From DASUPK01 sp963695675 (GTDB lineage Bacteria; Actinomycetota; Thermoleophilia; Solirubrobacterales; 70-9): a stretch of 64,000 bases of DNA. A model generated the notes under the pieces. The model saw nothing but the letters and a program-made list of their open reading frames with translations. It had not been told where the DNA came from and did no database searches. The DNA lies in the NCBI GenBank assembly GCA_963695675.1, contig CAVOGY010000005.1, forward strand, positions 1 to 64,000, read 5' to 3'. Numbering within the stretch: the first letter of the stretch is position 1; each line of letters begins with the position of its first letter. The position numbers and the translations under genes are program-made. Below, piece by piece: positions 36,117 through 43,701 of this stretch.

Positions 36117-38035
36117 ACGAGACGAATGGGGCAGAGAACTTCTTCGCGCTCTTCCGCTCCCTCTGGCGGCTGATCAGGGGCGAGGACAACCGCTGGCGCA
36201 AGGTCCGCTGGCTCTTCTCCCTGCTCAGGCCGTATCGCCGCCAGATGTGGTTGATGCTCGCGGCGCTGGTCCTCGCCACCGGCGCAACCCTGGCGCCGCC
36301 ATATCTGGTCGGTAAGGCGGTGTCGGCCGCGCTGGGCGGGCACTCCACCACTGTGGCCCTGCTCGTCGCGGCCCTGCTGGGGGCGGCGCTGATCGCCTGG
36401 GCAACGAGCTCCGTGCAGACCTACCTCGTCTCTTGGGTGGGCGAGCGGGCCCTCCAGGACCTGCGCATCCGGATCTTCACCCACCTGCAGGGGATGTCGA
36501 TCGGGTTCTTCACGCGCAACCGGCCGGGGGTTCTGATCTCGCGCATCACCAACGACGTCGACGCGCTGGACCAGTTGATCAGCACGGGAGTGGTGACGCT
36601 CTTCTCCAGCACGCTGACGCTGGTCGGGGTGGTGGTGATCATGTTGGCTCTCGACGTCAAGCTGGCGCTGCTGGTTTTCCTCACCTTCCCCCTGCTGGCG
36701 ATCGCCAGCCTCGTCTTCCGGATCGTGGCGGCCAGCGCGTACCGGATCACTCGGGAGCGGATCGCCGAGGTGACCGCCTACCTGCAGGAGAGCCTCACCG
36801 GCGTTCGGGTGGTGCGGAGCTTCGCCCAGGAGGAGCGACACGTCGCGCGGATGGGCGAGCTGAACGAGCTCAACCGGCAGGCCAACCTGAAGACCGTCTA
36901 TCTGAACGCGTCCTACTTCCCCGCGGTCGAGCTGCTCTCGGCCCTCGGGACGGCGGTGATCCTCCTGTATGGCGGTTACCAGGCGCTCGACCTGAGCACC
37001 GAGGCGGCCCGCCAGGCCCAGATCGGCATCCTGGTCGCCTTCGTCGGGTACCTGACGACCTTCTTCGACCCGATCCAGCAGCTCTCCAACCTCTACACGA
37101 CCTACCAGCAGGGGATGGCGGCGCTGGACAAGATCTTCGATCTGCTCGACACGGCGCCGGACATGGTGGACAAGCCGGACGCGGCCGACCCGGGGACGCT
37201 GCGCGGCGAGATCGAGATGGATCACGTCTGGTTCTCGTACGGCCTCGATCAAGCTGCCGGGCTGAAGCGGTCCAGCGGGAAGATCGAAGATGCGAGGGCG
37301 CGCGACAGCGCGACCCGTGATGTTCAGGGGGAGCCGGAGTCGGATGACTGGGCGCTCGAGGACGTGTCGATCCATGTTGCGCCCGGGGAGACGCTGGCGC
37401 TGGTCGGGGAGACGGGCGCCGGGAAGTCGACGTTCGCCAAGCTGGTCTCGCGGTTCTATGACCCGCAGCGGGGGCGGGTGCTGGTGGATGGAACCGACCT
37501 GCGGGATCTGCGGTCGAGCTGCCTACGGAGCCAGCTGGGGATCGTGCCGCAGGAGGGGTTCCTGTTCTCGGGGTCGGTGCGGGAGAACATCGCCTTCGGG
37601 CGACCCGACGCGAGCGAGGCGGAGGTCGAGGCGGCCGCGGATGTGATCGGGGCCGGCGATTTCATCCGGCGCCTGCCGGGCGGGTTCGACGCGGAGGTGG
37701 GTGAGCGGGGGGTGGCGCTGTCCGCGGGTCAGAGACAGCTGATCGCTTTTGCCCGGGCACTGCTGGCCGAGCCGCGAATCCTGATCCTCGACGAGGCCAC
37801 CTCGAACGTGGACGTGCGGACCGAGCGGGCGATCGAGGCCGGGCTGGAGAGGCTGCTTCGTGGCCGGACCGCGATCGTGATCGCGCACCGGCTCTCGACC
37901 ATCCGGGGTGCCGATCGGATCGCCGTGCTGGAGCACGGGCGGATCGTGGAGAGTGGCACGCACGATCAGTTGATCGAGGCCGGGGGCCGCTACGCCGAGC
38001 TGTACGGAACCTGGGCGGACCTGGCCGCCGCGTAA
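36113..38035 (+). CDS. ABC exporter half-transporter, catalytic subunit
   Basis: About 640 residues from GTG 36113 (GTGA overlap). Six helices and an ATPase domain with Walker A GETGAGKST, Walker B ILILDEATSNVD (Glu present) and a changed signature LSAGQRQ. An extra stretch of about 35 residues (around DQAAGLKRSSGKIEDARARD) is inserted between the first strands and Walker A of the ATPase domain, unusual for the family. It forms a heterodimer with the preceding subunit, providing the single fully active ATP site. Confidence 0.9.
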   Translation: MNETNGAENFFALFRSLWRLIRGEDNRWRKVRWLFSLLRPYRRQMWLMLAALVLATGATLAPPYLVGKAVSAALGGHSTTVALLVAALLGAALIAWATSSVQTYLVSWVGERALQDLRIRIFTHLQGMSIGFFTRNRPGVLISRITNDVDALDQLISTGVVTLFSSTLTLVGVVVIMLALDVKLALLVFLTFPLLAIASLVFRIVAASAYRITRERIAEVTAYLQESLTGVRVVRSFAQEERHVARMGELNELNRQANLKTVYLNASYFPAVELLSALGTAVILLYGGYQALDLSTEAARQAQIGILVAFVGYLTTFFDPIQQLSNLYTTYQQGMAALDKIFDLLDTAPDMVDKPDAADPGTLRGEIEMDHVWFSYGLDQAAGLKRSSGKIEDARARDSATRDVQGEPESDDWALEDVSIHVAPGETLALVGETGAGKSTFAKLVSRFYDPQRGRVLVDGTDLRDLRSSCLRSQLGIVPQEGFLFSGSVRENIAFGRPDASEAEVEAAADVIGAGDFIRRLPGGFDAEVGERGVALSAGQRQLIAFARALLAEPRILILDEATSNVDVRTERAIEAGLERLLRGRTAIVIAHRLSTIRGADRIAVLEHGRIVESGTHDQLIEAGGRYAELYGTWADLAAA

Positions 38036-38746
38036 CTAGCCGGGGCCGATGCCGCCGGAGTTGCTGCCGCCGGTACCGCCCCCTGTGGTGCCACCACCGC
38101 CGCCGGTGGTACCTCCACCACCGGTGCTGCCGCCCGAGGTCCCGCCCGCGGTCCCACCGCTCGATGGGGGTGTCGCGGAACTGCTGGGGGCGCTCGGCGC
38201 GACGGTGCCCCCTGAGCTCGAGCTGGAGCTCGAGCTGCTGCTCGGGGTGCTGGTGCCGGATGAGCTGATCGGCTGGCCGCATTCCTTGAATCCGTAGGAG
38301 GAGGCGGCGGTCTCGGCCTGCGACTTGGCGTTGTCGAGGTCGGTCTCGAATTGGGTCGGGTCCTCGCCACGCTGCACGGCGAGGCCGATCTTCTGGCCCG
38401 CGGCGACCTGGTCGGCCATGGCGCTGAGGAACTGGTTGAGGGTGGCGCTGTCCTCGGCTGGTGGATCGAGCTGCTTGATCTGGTCGACCACGCCCTGGCG
38501 GAGCTGGGAGATCTGATCCGCCTCGGTCTCCCCCTGACCGGCGGCGGCGAATTGCTCGATCGAGCTGTTCGCGTCCGCGCAGACGGAATCGGCCTGGGCG
38601 ATGAACTGGGCCTTGCCCTGGGCCGGCTGGGTCTCCGTCGGGACCACGATGGGGGTCTCGGGGGAGCTGTCACCGCCACATGCCGAGAGCGCGATTCCCG
38701 CGCCAACGACTGCGGCGGGGACGAGAAGGTGCCGCACGCGCCACAT
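38036..38746 (-). CDS. Putative lipoprotein with Ser/Gly-rich tail
   Basis: 236 residues. MWRVRHLLVPAAVVGAGIALSAC is a lipoprotein signal (lipobox LSAC). A helical domain of about 120 residues follows (FIAQADSVCADANSSIEQFAA...GFKECGQPI) with two cysteines that could form a disulfide, a pattern seen in actinobacterial secreted proteins of unknown role. The last 70 residues are a low-complexity Ser, Thr and Gly tail (STGGGGTTGGGGGTTGGGTG) likely spanning the wall. Convergent with the ABC gene. Confidence 0.75.
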   Translation of the reverse strand: MWRVRHLLVPAAVVGAGIALSACGGDSSPETPIVVPTETQPAQGKAQFIAQADSVCADANSSIEQFAAAGQGETEADQISQLRQGVVDQIKQLDPPAEDSATLNQFLSAMADQVAAGQKIGLAVQRGEDPTQFETDLDNAKSQAETAASSYGFKECGQPISSSGTSTPSSSSSSSSSSGGTVAPSAPSSSATPPSSGGTAGGTSGGSTGGGGTTGGGGGTTGGGTGGSNSGGIGPG

Positions 38747-38800
38747 TGGCCGGCCAAGGTAGCAAGGATCTCGGAGGCGTCGGGGCCGCTGGATGCCCCC

Positions 38801-39766
38801 TCAGGCGACGTCCTCCTGATCCTCGGGCGGCTCAACCAGCTTCAGGTGCCGATCCGACTTTCGGTGCCCATTGCGCCCGCCGTATGTGTCGGTCTGGGAG
38901 TGGCAGTTTCCACAGAGAAATTGGATGTTCTCGAGCCGATTGTCGGACCCATCGCCGTTCTTGTGGTGAAGCTGCATGCTGACGGGCTTGCCCATCCACC
39001 GAGTGATCCCGCAGATCTCGCACTTGTTTTCCTTCAGACCTGCATCGATCAGGCGTGCCTTCAGATGCCCTCGGCCTGTGCGGCGCCCAACGACCAGCAG
39101 TTCGCTCAGTGGGATTCGCCGATCCCGCGGAACGATGTCCCCGCGCTTGACCGCGTCCCGCCAAGCCTCCGAGGAGAATCCAAAGCGCACCTTGCACTGG
39201 CGCATCGACAGGCCGGCTTCGTAGGCCTGCGCGATTGCCTCCCAATCGTGCCGACGAGCGAATTTCCTTTGCGGCGCAATTCCGAGCTTCCTGGCGTGGT
39301 AGCAGACAGTCGGCTTTGAAACCCCTAGGCGCTCGGCGATCTCGGCTCCGCCGCGTCCCTCGTTCAGAAGTCGTTCGACAGCTGCCCGAGTCTCGCCTTT
39401 CGGCTTCTCGGCGTAATTACGTGGGCGCGGGTCGATCTCACCGCGCGCAATCGCCGCGGTCCAGGTAGCGGCGCCGAAACCGAAACGCCGCATCGTCTCG
39501 GCCGCGCTGTTGCCTGCTTCATAGAAGGATCGGATCTTGGCCCAATCACGCATGTCCTGGCCCCGCCTCCGCGAGGGATAGCCGAGCCTCGCTGCGACGC
39601 GGCTCACTGTCTCCCGGGCGATGCCAAGCTCCGCAGCAATCCGCAACTTGGGGATACCCCGGCTGAGAAGACCCTCAATCCGCCTATCGCGCTCCTCATC
39701 CATCGAACGCATGTTCGCATTCGCGGCGGACGGAAAACCCTGGAAATAAGCGAGGAAGCCGGCCAT
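38801..39766 (-). CDS. HNH endonuclease with duplicated helix-turn-helix modules
   Basis: 321 residues from ATG 39766, with GAGGAG 7 bases upstream. Two similar units, each a short HTH (RIAAELGIARETVSRVAARL; EIAERLGVSKPTVCYHARKL) followed by a W-rich helical repeat (RDWAKIRSFYEAGNSAAETM; HDWEAIAQAYEAGLSMRQCK). The nuclease is C-terminal: CEICG...LHHKNGDGSDNRLENIQFLC..CH, with the HNH residues and a four-Cys zinc site. It has no methylase or phage partner. G+C looks lower than in neighbours. Probably a free-standing homing-type or selfish nuclease, inserted directly behind a tRNA gene. Confidence 0.85.
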   Translation of the reverse strand: MAGFLAYFQGFPSAANANMRSMDEERDRRIEGLLSRGIPKLRIAAELGIARETVSRVAARLGYPSRRRGQDMRDWAKIRSFYEAGNSAAETMRRFGFGAATWTAAIARGEIDPRPRNYAEKPKGETRAAVERLLNEGRGGAEIAERLGVSKPTVCYHARKLGIAPQRKFARRHDWEAIAQAYEAGLSMRQCKVRFGFSSEAWRDAVKRGDIVPRDRRIPLSELLVVGRRTGRGHLKARLIDAGLKENKCEICGITRWMGKPVSMQLHHKNGDGSDNRLENIQFLCGNCHSQTDTYGGRNGHRKSDRHLKLVEPPEDQEDVA

Positions 39767-39782
39767 TGCCCACTCCTCTAAC

Positions 39783-39854
39783 TCCGGGGCTAGGACTCGA
39801 ACCTAGGTCTCCGGCTCCAGAGGCCGGCGTCTTCCCAAACTAGACGACCCCGGA
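39783..39854 (-). tRNA. tRNA-Gln (anticodon CTG)
   Basis: 72 bases. Acceptor TCCGGGG pairs with CCCCGGA; D stem GTCT/AGAC; anticodon stem CCGGC/GCCGG with loop CTCTGGA (anticodon CTG); T stem CTAGG/CCTAG with loop TTCGAGT. CCA is not encoded. The HNH gene ribosome binding site begins within 10 bases of its 3' end, so both may share one transcript. Confidence 0.92.
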
Positions 39855-39892
39855 AGACGGCGAAAACGATAGCGGCTGGCCTCGGACCCAGA

Positions 39893-41140
39893 CTAAGCCT
39901 GGGTGAGCGCAGCCAGGTCGCTCTCCGGGTCCCCGAGCAGCGCCTTCGCCTCTTCCCCGCCGACGTCAACGCCCTCCGCGAGCAGCGTCCTCGCGTGGCC
40001 CAGGTCCTCCGAGCGCTCCACGCTCAGTGCACCTGCCACCTTGCCGTCCTTGAGATAGAAGACGAGAAACTCGCCCGCATCCCGGTCGCCGCGCCAGATC
40101 TCCTCGTCCCAGTCGGTGGCGGGCCCCACGTACTCGAGACTCGCCCAGTCGGCCAGGTCGCTGAAGAAGTACGGCACCACCTCGTACGGCTGCGCATCAC
40201 CCATCATCGCCTGCGCCGCATGCTGTCCCTGCTGCATCGCCACGTCCCAGTGCTCCACCCGCAGCCGCCGGCCGTGCACCCGGCTCTCGTACGAGCAGGC
40301 GTCGCCCGCCGCATAGATCCCGTCCACCGAGCTCTGCAGCGTCTCGTCGCAGCGAATTCCGCCGTCCCCGTCGATCTCCAAGCCGGCCCGCTGGGCCATC
40401 ATCACGTCCGGCCTCACCCCCGCCCCGACCACGACCATGTCGCCCTCGATCGTCTCGCCGCTCTCCGTGACGACCGCGCTCGCGTGGTCATCCCCCTCGA
40501 ACGCCGCGAGCGTCTGGCCGCCGTGGAACTCGATCCCCTTCGACTCCAGCAGCTCCTGGAACCACCGCCCCGCCTGATCGCCGAAGGTCCGCGAGAGCGC
40601 AACGTCCTCCATCATCACCAGCGCGCAGTCAGTTCCCTTCGACTTGAGCGAAGCCGCCACCTCGCAGGCGATGTAGCTGCCGCCCACCAGCACGACCCGG
40701 TCCGCCTTCTCGGCATCGGCCCGGATGTTGTCCGAGTTCCCGAACGTCCGCAGGTAGTGGATGCGATCCAGGTTCGCCCCATCCACCCGCAGGATGTTCA
40801 CGTTCGCTCCGGTGGCAATCAGCGCCTTCTCGAACTCCACCTCGTCCCCGCCCTGCAGCTTCACCGTCCGCGCCTCCGGATCGAGCGACATCACATTCGT
40901 CCCCGTCCGCAGCTCGACCCCGTTCTCCTCGTACCACGAGACCGGATTCACGTACGCGTCCTCCCTGCTCGCCTCGCCGCGCAAATACTCCTTGGACAGC
41001 GGCGGCCGCTCGTACGGCGGATCGGGCTCGCGCCCGACCAGCACGATCGAACCGTCCGCACCTCTCTTGCGCAGCTCGGCGGCGCAGTAGCCGGAGGCGA
41101 AGCCTCCGATCAGCAGATACTCAACCCGGTTCTGTGCCAT
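39893..41140 (-). CDS. FAD-dependent pyridine-nucleotide oxidoreductase (ferredoxin-reductase/AIF-like)
   Basis: 415 residues. FAD motif LLIGGFASGYCAAELRKRG, substrate side PPYERPPLSKEYLRGE, NAD(P) motif VVLVGGSYIACEVAASLKS and FAD end GIYAAGDACSYESRVHG. The C-terminal domain (YFFSDLADWASLEYVG) is as in rubredoxin/ferredoxin reductases and AIF-like proteins. The electron acceptor is unknown. Its start lies 20 bases inside the trkA gene end, so it belongs to the same unit. Confidence 0.85.
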   Translation of the reverse strand: MAQNRVEYLLIGGFASGYCAAELRKRGADGSIVLVGREPDPPYERPPLSKEYLRGEASREDAYVNPVSWYEENGVELRTGTNVMSLDPEARTVKLQGGDEVEFEKALIATGANVNILRVDGANLDRIHYLRTFGNSDNIRADAEKADRVVLVGGSYIACEVAASLKSKGTDCALVMMEDVALSRTFGDQAGRWFQELLESKGIEFHGGQTLAAFEGDDHASAVVTESGETIEGDMVVVGAGVRPDVMMAQRAGLEIDGDGGIRCDETLQSSVDGIYAAGDACSYESRVHGRRLRVEHWDVAMQQGQHAAQAMMGDAQPYEVVPYFFSDLADWASLEYVGPATDWDEEIWRGDRDAGEFLVFYLKDGKVAGALSVERSEDLGHARTLLAEGVDVGGEEAKALLGDPESDLAALTQA

Positions 41141-41810
41141 CCGACCCGAAGAAGACCTTCAACTCCTCCTCCAGCCCCGGATCCAGCACCGCGAGCACCT
41201 CGTCCCCCACCTCGAGCACGGTGTCGGGGGTTGGCACGAACCCACCCTGACCCTCACGCAGGATCGAGATCAGCAGGCTTCCCTCCGGCATGTCCAGATC
41301 GCCCACCCTCTGACCGGCGACCCGGCTGTCGTCGGAGAGCATCATCTCGATGATCTCGAGCCGCTCCTCCGGCAGATCGAGCAGGTGCACGAGCCCGTAC
41401 TCAGGCACCTCGTGCTCCAGCAACCTCAGAATCAGATCCGTAGCCGATACGTACGGCTTTATCCCCAGCAGCTCGAAGTGCGGCCTGTTCCGCGGGTTGT
41501 TCACCCGAGCGATGATCCGGTCGACCAGATACTTCTCCTTTGCGACCTGGCAGATCAGCATGTTGTCCTCGTCGTCGCCGGTGACCGCGATCACCATGTC
41601 GGCGCGGGAGATCCCGGCCCGCTCCAGAACCCAGAGCTCCGAGGCGTCCCCGTACTGGATGTTGTGCTCCAGCTCCTGCTCGACGGTCAGATACCGGTTC
41701 CGGTTGTCCTCGATCACCGTCACCTCGTTGCCCTTGTCGAGCAGCTCCCGGGCCAGGTTCCATCCCACCTTGCCGGCCCCGGCGATGATGATGTACTTCC
41801 CCTCTCCCAT
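41121..41810 (-). CDS. trkA: TrkA-type K+ uptake regulator (RCK_N + RCK_C)
   Basis: 229 residues. NAD-binding RCK_N domain: YIIIAGAGKVGWNLARELLDKG and DADMVIAVTGDDEDN-like ADMVIAVTGDDEDNMLICQVA; from about residue 140 the RCK_C domain ending DTVLEVGDEVLAVLDP. These peripheral proteins gate Trk/Ktr potassium transporters in response to nucleotides. A second, shorter RCK protein is encoded just upstream, like the paired Ceo/Trk genes of actinobacteria. No transporter subunit (TrkH/KtrB) is in the window. The start codon region is tandemly duplicated. Confidence 0.88.
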   Translation of the reverse strand: MGEGKYIIIAGAGKVGWNLARELLDKGNEVTVIEDNRNRYLTVEQELEHNIQYGDASELWVLERAGISRADMVIAVTGDDEDNMLICQVAKEKYLVDRIIARVNNPRNRPHFELLGIKPYVSATDLILRLLEHEVPEYGLVHLLDLPEERLEIIEMMLSDDSRVAGQRVGDLDMPEGSLLISILREGQGGFVPTPDTVLEVGDEVLAVLDPGLEEELKVFFGSDGTEPG

Positions 41811-41847
41811 CGGTCAGCTCTACTTCCCCTCTCCCATCGATTAGCTG
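41794..41847 (-). repeat. 27-base tandem duplication across the trkA start
   Basis: Two 27-base units differing at 3 positions; the first 19 bases (TACTTCCCCTCTCCCATCG on the plus strand) are identical. On the coding strand each unit carries ATGGGAGAGGGGAAGTA. The upstream copy encodes a five-codon peptide MGEGK ending at TAG 41820-41822; the downstream copy is the real trkA start. Confidence 0.85.
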
Positions 41848-42284
41848 GTTGACCCGGCGCCGGCGGCCTCCAGGACCTCCTTCTCGAGCATCTCGATCGC
41901 GATCCGGGTCGGGCAGACCGTGTTGACCCCCTGTTTCGCATACCACTCGGCCCGTAGCGGATCGAGGATGCGCGCGACCACAGTCGGCACGTTGAACTTC
42001 CGCTTGGCGATCTGCGAGATCACGATGTTCGTGTTGTCGCCATCTGTGGAGGCGATGAACGCGTCCGCCCGCTCGATCCCGGCGGCGGTCAGCGCCTCCT
42101 CCTCCAAGCCCGTTCCGACAGTGAACTGACCGCCCGAGTCCTCCCAGGACTTGTCCAGGTTGACCTCCAGGCGAGCATGCGCCTCCGGATCCTCGTCGAG
42201 GCACGAGACCTCGTGCCCCTCGCGCAACATAGTGCGCGCGACCGATGACCCAACTCGCCCGCAACCGACGATCAAAACGAACAC
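41841..42284 (-). CDS. TrkA-N-type NAD-binding regulator (RCK_N only)
   Basis: 147 residues from GTG 42284. FVLIVGCGRVGSSVARTMLREGHEVSCLDEDPEAHARL is a Rossmann fold, followed by ERADAFIASTDGDNTNIVISQIAKRKFNVPTVVARI. It lacks the RCK_C domain present in the neighbour, so the pair probably forms a mixed complex that controls a potassium transporter encoded elsewhere. The stop lies 31 bases upstream of the trkA start with the tandem duplication between. Confidence 0.85.
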   Translation of the reverse strand: MFVLIVGCGRVGSSVARTMLREGHEVSCLDEDPEAHARLEVNLDKSWEDSGGQFTVGTGLEEEALTAAGIERADAFIASTDGDNTNIVISQIAKRKFNVPTVVARILDPLRAEWYAKQGVNTVCPTRIAIEMLEKEVLEAAGAGSTS

Positions 42285-42456
42285 GGCTCGGATCTTAGAC
42301 ACGCGATACGCCGAGCCGCCGCCGATCCGCCCCCGCGCCATCCGGGGCAACTACTGACCACCGCTGCGTAGTTCGACCTCTTGTGGCGGCGCCGAGCCCG
42401 CCACAGACTTCGGAGCGGGTCCGACCGCGCGTTCTGGGCGCGATGGGATAGGGGGA

Positions 42457-43701
42457 ATGACTTCCATCATGGACTGGCCCCAACCTCATATCGGCAGGAA
42501 CCCCGGCGCTTCACTGGGCACCGAGAGGGATCAGACGGCTGAGCTCCTGAGCGAGCTGGCAGGCTGCGAAACCGACAAGGCGGCGGTGCAGCTGGCCCTC
42601 GGGCGCGCATCCGACGCGGTCGACGCGGAGCTCTGCATCTACGCGGATGGGAACCTGACAGAGAGCGCCACCTCCGATCCCGCCCTGGTCGTGCCGGTGT
42701 TCGGCAGGCTCCGCGGCCATCTCGTCCTCACCCGCGCCGGGCGGGCTTTCGAGGACGGGGAGCGAGACAGGATCCAGACGATCGCCAGGGCCCTCAGCCT
42801 GTTCAAACCCGGCGCCGGCCCAGAGGCCCTCATCGGCCGACTCGCCCTTCAGGAGGAGCTGGCCCAGGCCGTCGAAGAGGGACAGATCCAGGCCCATTAC
42901 CTTCCCAAGGTCGACCTCCGCAGTGCGCGGGTCACCGGGGTGGAGGCTTTGGCCCGCTGGCTCCATCCCGACCGCGGCGAACTGGCCGCCGGCGAATTCG
43001 TGGACCTGGCGGAGGCGGGTGGGCTGATGCCCGCGCTCACCGAGCGCATCGTCCAGCTGTCGACTCTGGCAACGGGCGACTGGTGGCGCTCTGGCCTGCG
43101 ACTCCAGCTTTCGGTGAACCTGCCCGCCAGCGCTCTCACCGAACCCGAGCCGGCGCTCCACGAGCTCGTCTCCGCGGCACTGGTCAGCAGGGGACTTCCC
43201 TTCGACGCACTCCGCCTCGAGATCACCGAGGACGCGATCATGGCCGCACCGGACGCGGCTCAGACGCTCGAGCGGCTCAAGAGCCTCGGCGTCACGATCT
43301 CGATCGACGACTTCGGCACTGGCCGCACCTCGCTGGGCCAGTTGAATGACCTCCCCGTCGACGAGCTCAAGATCGACCGCTCCTTCACCCGGACTCTCAC
43401 CCGCGGCGAGGGGAAGGGAATCGTCCGCTCCACCATCCAGCTGGCCCGGCAGATGGACCTCCAGGTCGTGGCGGAAGGGGTCGAGACGGAGGAGACCTGG
43501 CGTCAGCTCCGCGGCATGGGATGCGACGGCGCGCAGGGCTTCCTGATCGGCAAGCCGATGGCGGCGCGCGAGGTTCCCGCCTGGCTCGCATCGTGGGACG
43601 CGCGCGGACGCCAGCTCAACAGGATCCGCCGAGACCAGCTCGAGGTGTCCGGGCCGCGGGGGCGGAAGCGCTCCCACGCCCGGGACGAGGCCCCGGCCTA
43701 G
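42457..43701 (+). CDS. EAL-domain cyclic-di-GMP phosphodiesterase
   Basis: 414 residues. Residues 25-125 are GAF-like without clear ligand residues. The EAL domain has the catalytic set: GVEALARW (EAL), LSVNLPAS (Asn), RLEITEDAI (Glu), ISIDDFGTG (Asp-Asp), DELKIDRSF (Lys) and VVAEGVETEE (Glu). It should hydrolyse c-di-GMP to pGpG in the cytosol. No transmembrane helix. Convergent with the APC permease gene, overlapping by 4 bases. The N-terminal domain probably senses a signal. Confidence 0.9.
   Translation: MTSIMDWPQPHIGRNPGASLGTERDQTAELLSELAGCETDKAAVQLALGRASDAVDAELCIYADGNLTESATSDPALVVPVFGRLRGHLVLTRAGRAFEDGERDRIQTIARALSLFKPGAGPEALIGRLALQEELAQAVEEGQIQAHYLPKVDLRSARVTGVEALARWLHPDRGELAAGEFVDLAEAGGLMPALTERIVQLSTLATGDWWRSGLRLQLSVNLPASALTEPEPALHELVSAALVSRGLPFDALRLEITEDAIMAAPDAAQTLERLKSLGVTISIDDFGTGRTSLGQLNDLPVDELKIDRSFTRTLTRGEGKGIVRSTIQLARQMDLQVVAEGVETEETWRQLRGMGCDGAQGFLIGKPMAAREVPAWLASWDARGRQLNRIRRDQLEVSGPRGRKRSHARDEAPA

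Noticed and set aside
38040..38230. Tandem GC repeats as a CRISPR-like or structural DNA repeat
   Set aside because: They are codons of the Ser/Gly/Thr tail of the lipoprotein at 38036-38746, irregular in unit and without spacers.
39766..39783. An integrated element with att sites at tRNA-Gln
   Set aside because: No integrase and no repeated tRNA 3' end found downstream; only the HNH gene is present.
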